This document shows, in pieces, positions 16,491 through 25,425 of a stretch of DNA of 64,000 nt. The stretch lies in contig CAKTHE010000009.1 in the NCBI GenBank assembly GCA_934563745.1, positions 1-64,000 of the forward strand, written 5' to 3'. Both the position numbers and the translations under genes were made by a program. The notes below the pieces were generated by a model. It was not told the DNA's origin, did no database searches, and saw only the letters and a program-made list of their open reading frames with translations. How positions within the stretch are numbered: position 1 is the stretch's first letter; the number at the start of each line of letters is the position of its first letter. The DNA comes from an uncultured Dysosmobacter sp. (GTDB taxonomy: Bacteria > Bacillota > Clostridia > Oscillospirales > Oscillospiraceae).

Positions 16491-17429
16491 TCAGCGGCAG
16501 CGCCGGTCCAGCGCACGGATGCTGTCCAGGAAAATCCGCACGTAAGCGTCCCGGTCCACGCCGGTCAGAATCCGAGTCGATTTCGGCGTGCGGAACGTCC
16601 CCTCAAGGTCCGCCACGGTCATTCCGCGGCACAGCAGCCCCTGGGTCTCCACATCCACCGCATAGGTCCTGCCGGTAAAAAGATCCGGCCGCAGCAGCTC
16701 CACCACCGGCGTCAGGTCAAAAATGTCCGTGGTGGGCAGTCCCCGGTCCCGGCTGTACTGGGTGTAAAAGTCCAGAAGCTCAACAGTCAGCTGCGATGCC
16801 TTTCCCCCTCCGCGCAGCGCGGGGTATGCTTCCAGCGGCACACCGGCCGCATGGCAGACCTCCAGTCCGCTCATCACAATGGGAATCCCGCTGGTGAACA
16901 CGATTTTTGCCGCCTCCGGGTCATGGTAGATATTAAATTCGGCCCGGGGCAGGATATTCCCTCCGTATAAGCTCCCGCCCATCAGGCAGATCCGGTCGAT
17001 CTTCTCCCGCGCCTGGGGACAGACCTGCAGCAGCAGGGCCAGGTTGGTCAGCGGCGCTGTTGCCAGCAGCGTTACCGGCTGATCCGCCGCCTCCAGCGTC
17101 TTTTTCAGGAACGTCACTGCGTGCTCGCCGGTCGGTCTTGACACGGCAGGCGGCAGCTGGGGGCCGTCCAGACCGGACTCTCCGTGGGCCTGCGGCTGCG
17201 GCTCAGGCTCTCTGCACAGGGGACGGGCCGCTCCCCGGGAAACCGGGATCTCCGGAAAGCCCAGATAGTCCAGGACCTTCAGGGCATTGTCCGTCACCTT
17301 TTCCACCGTCTGATTCCCGGCCACCGTGGTAATGCCCAGAATGCGAAACGTCTCCGGATGGGCCAGCATCACCATCAGGGCAATGACGTCATCGTGGCCC
17401 GGATCACAGTCAAATAAAATGGAATACAC
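16491..17429 (-). CDS. Inosine-uridine preferring nucleoside hydrolase
   Basis: This enzyme cleaves the N-glycosidic bond of ribonucleosides to free base and ribose. The 312-residue protein starts with the calcium-binding aspartate cluster FDCDPGHDD (about 7-15, family DxDxxxDD). Other family segments are TTVAGNQT, HGESGLDGPQ, LATAPLTNLAL, MGGS and AEFNIYHDPEAA. The start is a GTG at 17429 with AAAGGAG 8 bases upstream. It follows the nucleoside ABC operon, separated by a terminator hairpin, so its dose may be set by readthrough. It would act on nucleosides imported by that transporter. Confidence 0.93.
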   Translation of the reverse strand: MYSILFDCDPGHDDVIALMVMLAHPETFRILGITTVAGNQTVEKVTDNALKVLDYLGFPEIPVSRGAARPLCREPEPQPQAHGESGLDGPQLPPAVSRPTGEHAVTFLKKTLEAADQPVTLLATAPLTNLALLLQVCPQAREKIDRICLMGGSLYGGNILPRAEFNIYHDPEAAKIVFTSGIPIVMSGLEVCHAAGVPLEAYPALRGGGKASQLTVELLDFYTQYSRDRGLPTTDIFDLTPVVELLRPDLFTGRTYAVDVETQGLLCRGMTVADLEGTFRTPKSTRILTGVDRDAYVRIFLDSIRALDRRCR

Positions 17430-17444
17430 TTTTTTTGCTCCTTT

Positions 17445-17482
17445 CAGAAAAAACGCGGCAGCCGCTGGCTGCCGCGTTTTTC
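17445..17482 (-). terminator. Terminator / attenuator between nupQ and nucleoside hydrolase
   Basis: AAAACGCGGCAGCC, loop GCT, GGCTGCCGCGTTTTT. The minus-strand product ends in a U-run just before the nucleoside hydrolase ribosome site. Confidence 0.8.
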
Positions 17483-17506
17483 AGTGCCGTTTCCGAAAAG
17501 GATTCC

Positions 17507-18439
17507 TCAATCCTCACCGGTCAGCTTTTTATTCCGGCAGTACTTAACCACAGAGAACACCGAGAAGCCGACCAGAACGCCCACATAGGGGATCATCTGC
17601 ACCAACTCGCTGGGCAGACTGTAAATCGAAAGAATATTCGCAATCGCCTGGAAGATCGCAAAGAAGACCGTCGTCAGCGATACGCCCAGCAGGTTGGTCC
17701 CGCCGATTGCCTGCGCGGCAATGCCGATCCAGCCGCGGCCGGCGATCATGTTGCTGGTGAACGCGCTCAGATAGCCCAAAGTCATGTACGCACCGCCCAG
17801 GGCCGCCAGCATGCCAGAGAGAATGATGGCGATTACCCGCACGCGGTTGACGTTGATGCCCACCGAGCGGGCCGCATTCTCATCCAGTCCGGACGCCTTC
17901 ATACGCAGGCCGAAGGGCGTTTTATACACCAGGATCCCCACCACGATCAGCATCACAAAGCAAATATATGCAATGGTATACTGATTATTGAAGATCGCCC
18001 GCACAATGGGAATGTGCTTCAAAAAGCCGATGTGCACCGTGGAAAGCGACGGAGAGGCAATGGATGCGCTGGTACCCTTGTTCTGCGTAAAGTTATACAG
18101 CAGAAACACCGTAAACGAGGTTGAAAACGTATTCAGTGCAATACCCACCAAAATGGGCGAGGTCCCCAGCTTGATCGTAGAGAACGGAAGCACCAGCGCC
18201 ATCAGGACGCCCACCGCAACGGCGATCAGAAGACCCAGCCAGGCACTGCCTGTCCAATAGCCGCCCAGAACGGCGAACAGCGCGCTCATCAGCATAATGC
18301 CTTCCACCGCGATGTTGGGAATGCCGGCCAGATTGGCCACATACGCGCTCAACGCGGCAAACATCAGCGGCACGCACACACGCACCAGGGTCGCCAGAAA
18401 TGCCTCGCTGAAAAGGCGGGCCAAAATATCGTTAAGCAT
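17507..18439 (-). CDS. nupQ: Nucleoside ABC transporter permease (BMP family)
   Basis: This is the second membrane subunit of a nucleoside importer, 310 residues with about nine hydrophobic segments. Family marks include LAGIPNIAVEGIMLMSALFAVLGGYW near the start, the cytoplasmic TPFGLRMKASGLDENAARSVGINV loop that contacts the ATPase, and AGRGWIGIAAQAIGGTN. It overlaps nupP by 8 bases. Its closest relatives in role are B. subtilis NupQ and spirochaete PnrD. Confidence 0.88.
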   Translation of the reverse strand: MLNDILARLFSEAFLATLVRVCVPLMFAALSAYVANLAGIPNIAVEGIMLMSALFAVLGGYWTGSAWLGLLIAVAVGVLMALVLPFSTIKLGTSPILVGIALNTFSTSFTVFLLYNFTQNKGTSASIASPSLSTVHIGFLKHIPIVRAIFNNQYTIAYICFVMLIVVGILVYKTPFGLRMKASGLDENAARSVGINVNRVRVIAIILSGMLAALGGAYMTLGYLSAFTSNMIAGRGWIGIAAQAIGGTNLLGVSLTTVFFAIFQAIANILSIYSLPSELVQMIPYVGVLVGFSVFSVVKYCRNKKLTGED

Positions 18440-19517
18440 GCTCCGTCCCCTCCTTCAACAACGCTTTTTCCTTCCACTTTCTCAGGAAGTGCTGAGAAGA
18501 GATCAGCAGCACCAGGACCGCTTTGACAATGGAGATGATCTCCTTGTCAACGCCCATATACTGCAGCTGCGAAGCACCGATGGTCAGCCAGCTCATGCCA
18601 AAGCAGGCCACCAATACGCCGATTGGGTCGTTCCGGCCCAGCATAGCCATCATGGCGCCGTCCCAGCCCAAGTTCGGAAGCTCCTTCCAGGTGAAGCGGG
18701 TGTAATTGCTCATCAGCTCCAGAGAGGTGCCGATGCCGCTGAGGAAGCCGGCGATCACATGCACCAGCATAAAGAGGACGAACGCGCTCATACCGGAATA
18801 TTTGGCAAACTTCTGGTTCAGGCCGGAAGTACGGATCTGATAGCCCAGCTTTGTCTTTTTCAGCAGCACGTAAATAATAACGACTGTCAGAATCGCCAGC
18901 GGGAACGCGATGGTCACGTTCATGCTGGAGGTAATATACGGCAGACGGGCCGTTTCCGCAAATTCGTAAGAGCCGATGTTTGCGTACGCCGGATCGCGGA
19001 TCGACGTGTTCTTGAGATAATAGAGGCCCACATACAGGAAGATGGAGTTGAGCATCAGAGAGGAAACCAGCTCATTGACCTTGTACTTCGCCTTCAGGAA
19101 GCCGGAGATACACATCAGCACCGCGCCCAACAGGCCGGAGACCAAGGCACAAATCAGCGGATGCACAAAGCTGCCTCCCAAATCTTTGATCGCCAGCGCC
19201 GTGCAGGCGATGCCGCAGATGTAATACAGGCCTTCCACGTTCATATTGAACAGGCCCGTCCGGAACAGCAGGGCGCAGGCAAGGCCCGAGAAGATGATGG
19301 GCACCATATTCTTCAGCACACGGCCAAACATCTTCAGGTTTGTAGCCGGAGAGCTGAGCATGGTGACAAACGCCTTCACCGGCGTATCGCACACCAGACA
19401 CAGCACCACAAAGGTGATGGCCAGGGCAATCACAATGGAAATCAGGATCTTAATGGCATCAAATGCAAAGTCGTTGGACGCCAAATTCCCAAGTCGATTC
19501 TTTTTGGGTTCAGTCAT
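18432..19517 (-). CDS. nupP: Nucleoside ABC transporter permease (BMP family)
   Basis: This is the first membrane subunit of the nucleoside importer, 361 residues. After a cytoplasmic lead it has about nine membrane segments. The coupling loop KLGYQIRTSGLNQKFAKYSGM and the FNMNVEGLYYICGIACTALA segment are typical of the NupP/PnrC group. It overlaps both neighbours by 8 bases (nupO stop and nupQ start), a tightly coupled operon. Confidence 0.88.
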   Translation of the reverse strand: MTEPKKNRLGNLASNDFAFDAIKILISIVIALAITFVVLCLVCDTPVKAFVTMLSSPATNLKMFGRVLKNMVPIIFSGLACALLFRTGLFNMNVEGLYYICGIACTALAIKDLGGSFVHPLICALVSGLLGAVLMCISGFLKAKYKVNELVSSLMLNSIFLYVGLYYLKNTSIRDPAYANIGSYEFAETARLPYITSSMNVTIAFPLAILTVVIIYVLLKKTKLGYQIRTSGLNQKFAKYSGMSAFVLFMLVHVIAGFLSGIGTSLELMSNYTRFTWKELPNLGWDGAMMAMLGRNDPIGVLVACFGMSWLTIGASQLQYMGVDKEIISIVKAVLVLLISSQHFLRKWKEKALLKEGTEHA

Positions 19518-21069
19518 TGAGTGCCCCTCCTAACTCAGCATCCGTGTGCCGCTTCACGCCCAGCATGTAATAGCCCAGCTCTTCACGGGTCAGGCCTTTC
19601 AGGGTCTTGAAGTAGCCCACCAGCTGTCCGTCATAGACCACAAGGATCCGGTCTGCCAGACTCATGATCTCGTCCAGGTCCGCACTGACCAGCAGCACGG
19701 CGGCACCGGCATTTCGCATATCGATCAGGCGCATGTGGATAAACTCCGCACTGCCGATGTCAATGCCGTGGGTCGGCTGCTCAGCGATCATGCAAAGGGG
19801 ATGGGTATTGTACTCGCGGGCGACCACCACTTTCTGAATGTTGCCGCCGGAAAGACTTCCAACTTTGGACTTGTTGGATTGAGTCTTGATGGAGAAGGTC
19901 TCAATCAGGCGATCCGCCTCAGCATCGATCTTTTTCTGGTTCATGAATACCTTGCCGCTGAGCTCATCCCGATCGTAATAGGTGGAGATGATGTTGTCGC
20001 TGAGGGTTCCCTCCAGTGCGGAACCGTCCTCCATCCGGTCCTCCGGAATATAGGCGATGCCGCTTTCGCGCTTTTTCTTAATGGACAGCTTGGTAATGTC
20101 CTTGCCGTTGAGGAGGATCTTGCCGTCGTTCATGCCGCTCAGGCCCGTGATGGCACGGATCAGATGATCCTGCCCGTTGCCCTGCACGCCGGCAATGCCG
20201 AGGATCTCACCGCTTTTGACCGTAAACGAAACGTCCTTAAGCACCGGGACGTTGTCCACGATCTTGCTGATCCCCTCCACCCGGAGCACCGGGCGCTGTT
20301 CTTTCTGCTCCGTCTTTTTATCATCGTAGCCGGTGACCAGTTCACGCCCGATGATCAGGGCCGTCAGGTCATCCAGCGTAATGTCCGCGTTGTTATAAGT
20401 ACCCCGGCTCTCGCCGTTGCGCATAACGGTGATCCGGTCCGAGATCTGCTTGACCTCGTTAAGCTTGTGGGAAATAAACAGGATCGTATGGCCGGCCTGG
20501 CGGAACCCCTCCAGCTCCTTGAAGAGCTTTTCCGTCTCCTGAGGGGTCAGAACGGAGGTAGGCTCGTCCAGAATAATGACCTCCGCATCCCGGTACAGCG
20601 TCTTGAGAATCTCGACCTTCTGCTTTTCGCCGACGGAAAGCTCAGACACCTTCTTCGTCACATCCACGTCGAAGTTGTACTTTTCCGTCAGAGCCCGGGT
20701 TTTTTCCACCGCCGCCTTATAGTCAATAAAAATGCCGCTTTTTTTCGGCTCCATCCCCAAAACGATGTTCTGTGCCACCGTCAGGGAAGGGATCAGCATG
20801 AAGTGCTGGTGCACCATGCCGATACCGGCCTTGATCGCATCCATGGAGCTGGAAAAATGGACCTTCTGCCCCTTATAGGTCACTGTGCCGTCCGATGCAT
20901 TCTCAATGCCGAAAATAATCTTCATCAGCGTGGATTTGCCCGCGCCGTTTTCACCCACAATGGAGTGGATCTCACCTTTTTTGAAATCAACGGAAATATC
21001 ACGGTTTGCCACAGTTCCGTTGTGATAGACCTTGGTGATATGGTCCAGCTTCAAAATCGTCTCGCTCAT
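19510..21069 (-). CDS. nupO: Nucleoside ABC transporter ATP-binding protein
   Basis: This double ATPase of 519 residues powers the importer. The first half has Walker A GENGAGKSTLMKIIFG (about 39-54), signature LSVGEKQKVEILKTLYR and Walker B VIILDEPTS. The second half has the divergent Walker A GVQGNGQDHL, signature LSGGNIQKVVVARE and a weak Walker B-like CMIAEQPTHGIDIGS. This asymmetry is usual for sugar/nucleoside (RbsA/MglA-like) ATPases. It follows the BMP lipoprotein gene by 100 bases. Confidence 0.92.
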   Translation of the reverse strand: MSETILKLDHITKVYHNGTVANRDISVDFKKGEIHSIVGENGAGKSTLMKIIFGIENASDGTVTYKGQKVHFSSSMDAIKAGIGMVHQHFMLIPSLTVAQNIVLGMEPKKSGIFIDYKAAVEKTRALTEKYNFDVDVTKKVSELSVGEKQKVEILKTLYRDAEVIILDEPTSVLTPQETEKLFKELEGFRQAGHTILFISHKLNEVKQISDRITVMRNGESRGTYNNADITLDDLTALIIGRELVTGYDDKKTEQKEQRPVLRVEGISKIVDNVPVLKDVSFTVKSGEILGIAGVQGNGQDHLIRAITGLSGMNDGKILLNGKDITKLSIKKKRESGIAYIPEDRMEDGSALEGTLSDNIISTYYDRDELSGKVFMNQKKIDAEADRLIETFSIKTQSNKSKVGSLSGGNIQKVVVAREYNTHPLCMIAEQPTHGIDIGSAEFIHMRLIDMRNAGAAVLLVSADLDEIMSLADRILVVYDGQLVGYFKTLKGLTREELGYYMLGVKRHTDAELGGALND

Positions 21070-21169
21070 GGCGTTCCCCTTTCGCGGAAGGGGAACGCTC
21101 CGTCCCGGAAGTCCGGAGCATTCCCCTGTCCATGCGCTATTTATGCAGTTTCAGAGTGCAGTCTGAAAA

Positions 21170-22297
21170 TCAAGCCACAGGAGCGGTGGCGGCGTCCTTG
21201 ATCGCCTGCCAAGAATCCGGGTCAGCCTTCACGCTGTAAACCTGGACTTCGCCGGTCTTGACCTTCTCCAGCTCAGCCGTAACCTCGTTGCGGATCTCCT
21301 CGGGAACCATGGTCTGATACTGCTCGTTGTCGATCAGGCCGACCGCGTTCTCAGCCAGGCCCAGGGTGGCGGCGGTGCCGGCGGGGAAGTTGCCCTGCAT
21401 CAGCATCTCAACGGCGCCCACGATGGCGCTGCCGCAATCCTTATAGAAGGAAGTGATGATGGTGGAAGTCAGCGCCTTGTCGGCGATGGTGATGGTCTGG
21501 TCGGAGTCAACGCCGAAGCTGTACTTGTCGACCTGAGCGGCAGCCTCGAACACGCCGGTACCGGCGCTGCCGGCGACCTGCCAGATCACGTCAACGCCCT
21601 GGTTGTACATTTCCAGAGACAGCTCCTTGGCCTTGGCGGTGTCGGTGAAGCTCTCGGGATAGCCGATGTAAACCTGAACGCCCGCATTCGTGCAGACCTG
21701 GCAGAAGCCGCCGATGAAGTCGTTCATCGCGGGAATATCCATGCCGATGATCACACCGACCTTCTTATCGGGGTTGGCCTTCTCCATATCGCTGGTGGTG
21801 ACCAGAGTGGCCAGAACGCCGGCAACATAGCCCATATCCGCCGTGTTGTAGTTCACAGCATAGCAGTTGGAGGGAGGCGCGTCGGTATAATCGAAGTTCA
21901 TGAACAGCTGATCGGGATAGGCCTCGCAGGCAGCGTACAGAGCCTCTTCGGAGTCGCTGCTGCCGGAGATGATCAGATCATACTGTGCGCTGGAGCAGAC
22001 ATCGTCAAAGTAATCGGAATACTTGCTCTTGTCCGTGCCGGTCTCGATGACGGTGGTCTCCACGTTGCTGTACTTGGCCTTCAGGGTATCCAGGCCGGCT
22101 GCCGTGGTGTCATAATAGCTCTGGTCGCCCAGATAGGGGATGAGCAGCGCGATCTTGTAGGTCTTCTCGGAGTCGCCGCCGCTGGTGGCGCCGCTGGTAT
22201 TGCCGCCGTTGTTGCTGCCGCCACCGCCGCAGGCAACCAGGGACAACATCATGACGGCTGCAAGGATCAATGCTGCGAGCTTCTTGCTTTTCTTCAT
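21170..22297 (-). CDS. nupN: BMP-family nucleoside-binding lipoprotein
   Basis: This is the membrane-anchored extracellular receptor of the importer, 375 residues. It has a lipoprotein signal peptide with lipobox LSLVAC followed by a Gly/Asn/Ser linker. Mature BMP motifs are KIALLIPYLGDQSYYD, NFDYTDAPPSNCYAVNYNTADMGYVAGVLA, VGVIIGMDIPAMNDFIGGF and VDVIWQVAGSAGTGVFEAA. The ATG at 22297 is preferred over the one at 22306 because the AGAGGAG site touches the earlier codon. It is the first and, by usual logic, most highly expressed gene of the operon. Confidence 0.92.
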   Translation of the reverse strand: MKKSKKLAALILAAVMMLSLVACGGGGSNNGGNTSGATSGGDSEKTYKIALLIPYLGDQSYYDTTAAGLDTLKAKYSNVETTVIETGTDKSKYSDYFDDVCSSAQYDLIISGSSDSEEALYAACEAYPDQLFMNFDYTDAPPSNCYAVNYNTADMGYVAGVLATLVTTSDMEKANPDKKVGVIIGMDIPAMNDFIGGFCQVCTNAGVQVYIGYPESFTDTAKAKELSLEMYNQGVDVIWQVAGSAGTGVFEAAAQVDKYSFGVDSDQTITIADKALTSTIITSFYKDCGSAIVGAVEMLMQGNFPAGTAATLGLAENAVGLIDNEQYQTMVPEEIRNEVTAELEKVKTGEVQVYSVKADPDSWQAIKDAATAPVA

Positions 22298-22350
22298 AGA
22301 TGACATCTCCTCTTTTCATGTTTCCAATGGGTGAAAGGATCTATTTGAAC

Positions 22351-22368
22351 GGTCAGACCGGTCAAACC
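22351..22368. promoter_or_regulatory. 9-bp tandem repeat in nupN leader
   Basis: GGTCAGACC (22351-22359) is followed directly by GGTCAAACC (22360-22368). It lies about 45 bases downstream of the expected nupN transcription start, where it could be a repressor site. No known regulator motif is recognised. Confidence 0.35.
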
Positions 22369-22411
22369 ACGGGAAAACGATTACGGGGAATCCGGCCCAA
22401 AAGCCACGATT

Positions 22412-22440
22412 ATCTTACCATTTTGCAAGCATTCCGTCAA
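22412..22440 (-). promoter_or_regulatory. Promoter of the nupNOPQ operon
   Basis: On the minus strand, TTGACG (22435-22440), 17 bases, then TAAGAT (22412-22417). It lies after the deoxyribosyltransferase stop, so the importer can be expressed apart from the enzyme genes upstream. Confidence 0.7.
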
Positions 22441-22465
22441 GGAAGAATCCGGCGCGGGCGGCGCC

Positions 22466-23536
22466 TCACTTTTTGCAGCAGGAGTGCAGATCTTCCGCAA
22501 TTTTATCGATTACGTCAGCAAAAGAACCCTGGAAAATCGGCATGGAAGAAGAAAACATCAGATTGACGGGATAGTTGAAATTTTCCACATTGCACCCGCA
22601 GGGATCCCGGTAGACCCCCTCCGTCTCCTCATTGGGCACCCGATTTTTCATATAACCGGTGTTATCCATATAGCCGTAGAGCTTTTTGCCCAGCTGGAAG
22701 CCCAGGCCGCACTCGAAGGCGGTGTCGCTTTCCGGCTCCCAGCCGTAGTAATCGTTCAGGCAGGCGATCACCGCATCGCAGCGGCGGACATTCCGCTGGT
22801 TGCTGTCAAACTGCCGATAGGCGCGGACATAGGGATCCTCTCCGCCCACGGCGGCCGCACCGGGGGCAAGATCCGCCGGCGTGACTGCCCGCAGACCCGC
22901 CTGCTCGCACAGGGCCTTCATCTGCGCATAGAGCGCATCCCGCTCCGGCGCCCACCGCTCCGGTCCGGCCAGGAACACCGTCGGACGGCCGTCTTCTTCC
23001 TCCGCAAGCGGAACGATGGGGGCGGCGCAGCCGGATTCCTCCTTTTTGCGGCGCTCCTCCAGATCCAGCGAGAACACCTTCAGGCAATCGGAAAAGCCGC
23101 CCTCCACGATCTTGGTCGACCCCACCACATTGGGAGAGAACGGCAGATCCCGATAGGCCAAGGGCGTATGGGAGCCATCCGGGCGGAACTTCCAGGAAAC
23201 CGGGCGCTTATCCCGGGTATAGCCGTAGCAGGGCAGTCCCCGTCCGTAGGCCATCCCCAGCTCATAAATACTGCCGCCATCCGGCAGCGGGCCGCGGAAG
23301 CACTCCAGATCGCAGAGGATGGCCGTGGTCTCATTCATGCTTTCGGCACAGTTTCCAAAAATGGCGTCCGCGTTTTTGCGCAGATCCTCATGCGTAAGGT
23401 CCAGCGGCTTGTCGTTGGGCAGCGAAACGCCATAGCCCGCCGCCTCCGCCTCTCTGCGAAAGGCCATCAGCCGCGCGTCTCCGTCCGGATAAAAGCATTC
23501 CGGTCCGGCAATGTACAAATACTGCTTTTCCATCAA
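22466..23536 (-). CDS. Tandem-domain nucleoside 2-deoxyribosyltransferase
   Basis: The protein has 356 residues, about twice the single-domain enzyme, and holds two related domains. The first (about 5-150) has YIAGPECF and the helix GGSIYELGMAYGRGLPCYGY. The second (about 185-350) has VFLAGPERW and DTAFECGLGFQLGKKLYGY. Both keep the glutamate of the family ExG motif. The family transfers deoxyribose between bases or hydrolyses deoxynucleosides. It ends the yjjI-yjjW-ada gene run, 45 bases after ada, beside a nucleoside importer, which supports a salvage role. Confidence 0.82.
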   Translation of the reverse strand: MMEKQYLYIAGPECFYPDGDARLMAFRREAEAAGYGVSLPNDKPLDLTHEDLRKNADAIFGNCAESMNETTAILCDLECFRGPLPDGGSIYELGMAYGRGLPCYGYTRDKRPVSWKFRPDGSHTPLAYRDLPFSPNVVGSTKIVEGGFSDCLKVFSLDLEERRKKEESGCAAPIVPLAEEEDGRPTVFLAGPERWAPERDALYAQMKALCEQAGLRAVTPADLAPGAAAVGGEDPYVRAYRQFDSNQRNVRRCDAVIACLNDYYGWEPESDTAFECGLGFQLGKKLYGYMDNTGYMKNRVPNEETEGVYRDPCGCNVENFNYPVNLMFSSSMPIFQGSFADVIDKIAEDLHSCCKK

Positions 23537-23581
23537 TACGTCTCCTTACTTTCAACCCAGAAGGGTCTTTTTCTCAGGCAC

Positions 23582-24571
23582 TCAGGCAAGCGCTTCCAGC
23601 AGCTCCGCCTTTTCCTCCGGCGTCAGGAAGAACGCCGCCTGAACGGCAAACCGGTTGCACCGGCGCAGCTCCTGCTCCGTGAAGTGAAGATGGGTCCGTA
23701 TCCTTGCATACTCCTGCTCCAGCGAGGTCTGTGAGCAGGTGCGGTTATCCGTGCACACCGCGGTGTGTACGCCGGCGTCATACAGGGCCCGCAGGGGATG
23801 CCGGTCGTACGACGGCGCAGAGCAGGTCTGCAGATTGCTGGTAACGGAAACCTCCAGCACCGTTTCCTGCCGGCGCAGCCGCTCCAGCAGGGCAGGGTCC
23901 ACCACCGCATGGATCCCGTGGCCAATCCGCACCGCGCCCAGGTCCAGCGCCCGGCGGACATTTTCGGCGCCCAGCGCCTCGCCGGCATGGACCGTAAACG
24001 GAACGCCCCGTTTTCCGGCCTCGCAGAACAGCTCTGCAAAGCCATCCAGAGCCACCTCTTCCCCGGCCAGGTCAAAGGCCAGTGCCTGCGGCCGGGCCGC
24101 GCACAGCTCCAGCGTCTCCCAATTCTCCCGCCGGTTCTGTGCCGGATCGCCGTAAGACATAGCGCACAGGATCAGCCCCGTACGTACCCCGGGGAAGCGC
24201 AGGCGTCCCCGACGGCAGCCCTCTTCCACCGCCTCTACAGCCTGAAGCTGGGTCAGCGGTGCGTGAAGCTGCGGCGCGAAGCGGATCTCCGCGTAGCGCA
24301 CGCCATCCCGGTCCAGGTCCTCAATCAGCTCCTCCGTCACCCGGGTCAATGCCTCTGCCGTGCGCAGGACGGCATTCGGAATTTCAAAGGCCCGGAAATA
24401 AGCAAGCAGGCTGTCACTGTCCGCGCCCACCGCCATGCGCCGGGCGCAGTCGGCCTCCGTCGCGCAGTCCGGAAGCGTCAAGCCCTGCTCGCGGGCCAGA
24501 ACCCAGGCCGTGGCCGGACGTACAGACCCATCCAGATGCAGGTGCAGGTCCACTTTCGGCATTTGCTTCAT
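23582..24571 (-). CDS. add: Adenosine deaminase (amidohydrolase superfamily)
   Basis: This enzyme deaminates adenosine or deoxyadenosine to inosine forms. It is 329 residues from the ATG at 24571. Metal and catalytic motifs are VDLHLHLDGS (about 6-15), FTVHAGEAL near residue 190, RIGHGIH near 213, and the late CTDNRTCS. A GTG at 24595 overlaps the activase stop, but AAGGAGGGG lies between that codon and the ATG, so the ATG is more likely. Some relatives act on other purines or on adenine, so the exact base is not proven. Confidence 0.88.
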   Translation of the reverse strand: MKQMPKVDLHLHLDGSVRPATAWVLAREQGLTLPDCATEADCARRMAVGADSDSLLAYFRAFEIPNAVLRTAEALTRVTEELIEDLDRDGVRYAEIRFAPQLHAPLTQLQAVEAVEEGCRRGRLRFPGVRTGLILCAMSYGDPAQNRRENWETLELCAARPQALAFDLAGEEVALDGFAELFCEAGKRGVPFTVHAGEALGAENVRRALDLGAVRIGHGIHAVVDPALLERLRRQETVLEVSVTSNLQTCSAPSYDRHPLRALYDAGVHTAVCTDNRTCSQTSLEQEYARIRTHLHFTEQELRRCNRFAVQAAFFLTPEEKAELLEALA

Positions 24572-24591
24572 ACCATCGCTCCCCTCCTTGC

Positions 24592-25425
24592 TCACACAAT
24601 CACCACATCCCGGACGCCGCAGGAGCGGGCCAGCGCCTCCAGTGCCTGCATCTGCCCGTCATCCGGCACCGGCGTCTGCGGCATTTCCGCCCGGACGCCG
24701 AAGGGCCGGTAGCGGATCAGCTTATAGCGGATATCCGGATACGGAGCGATGAGCTTTGCCCCGGTCTCCACGGTTCGGGCATTGTCCAGAAGCCCCGGCA
24801 CCACCACAGTCCGGATCTCATAGATCTTGCCCAGCGGAGCCAGCCGACGGATATTCTCCAGCGGAAGCGCCGCCGACAGCCCGGACATGCGGACATGCTC
24901 TTCATCGTCCGCGGATTTCAGGTCGATCATCGTCTTATCCGTCACAGCCAGCAGCGCCGTCTGCTCCCACAGCGGCGTCTGCCCATTGGTGTCGATAAAT
25001 GTGGTTTTTCCCCGGGCGCGCACCTGCTCAAAGAATTCCCGGATAAAATCCGGATGCAGGGTGCACTCTCCGCCCGAAACGGTCACGCCGCTGATAAACG
25101 GCAGATTCGGCGCGATCTCCTCCAGAACCTCCGCCCCGGTCATCTGCCGGATCCGGGGTGAGCTCAGATGCGTGCAGGTCTTCAGGCACACGTCGCACAG
25201 ACAGCACTTTTTAATATCGTAGACGACCGCTCCCGCTTCCATGCGCAGGGCGCCGGCCGGGCACGCCTCCACGCAGGCGCCGCAGTTCACGCAGGGATGG
25301 ATCGTCTCCGGATTGTGGCAGTATAAGCAGGCCTGGTTGCAGCCCTGCAGGAATACGGCCGTCCGGTTGCCGGGCCCGTCCACGCAGCTGAAGGGGATAA
25401 TTTTATTGACCGGCGCCCGGGTCAT
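24592..25425 (-). CDS. yjjW: YjjW-like glycyl-radical enzyme activase
   Basis: This radical-SAM enzyme installs the glycyl radical on its partner. In its 277 residues the cluster motif is C29-x3-C33-x2-C36 (GCNQACLYCHN). Two extra ferredoxin-type clusters follow: CVNCGACVEACPAG at about 45-57 and CCLCDVCLKTC near 75. It continues with GVTVSGGECTLHPDF and the MIDLKSADDEEH segment. It overlaps the YjjI stop by four bases (ATGA), so it is coupled to the enzyme it should activate. Confidence 0.9.
   Translation of the reverse strand: MTRAPVNKIIPFSCVDGPGNRTAVFLQGCNQACLYCHNPETIHPCVNCGACVEACPAGALRMEAGAVVYDIKKCCLCDVCLKTCTHLSSPRIRQMTGAEVLEEIAPNLPFISGVTVSGGECTLHPDFIREFFEQVRARGKTTFIDTNGQTPLWEQTALLAVTDKTMIDLKSADDEEHVRMSGLSAALPLENIRRLAPLGKIYEIRTVVVPGLLDNARTVETGAKLIAPYPDIRYKLIRYRPFGVRAEMPQTPVPDDGQMQALEALARSCGVRDVVIV

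Noticed and set aside
22298..22440. Purine or 2'-deoxyguanosine riboswitch in the nupN leader
   Set aside because: The leader lacks the conserved purine-aptamer core (TATA...GG...GTCTAC type segments) and any terminator before the start.
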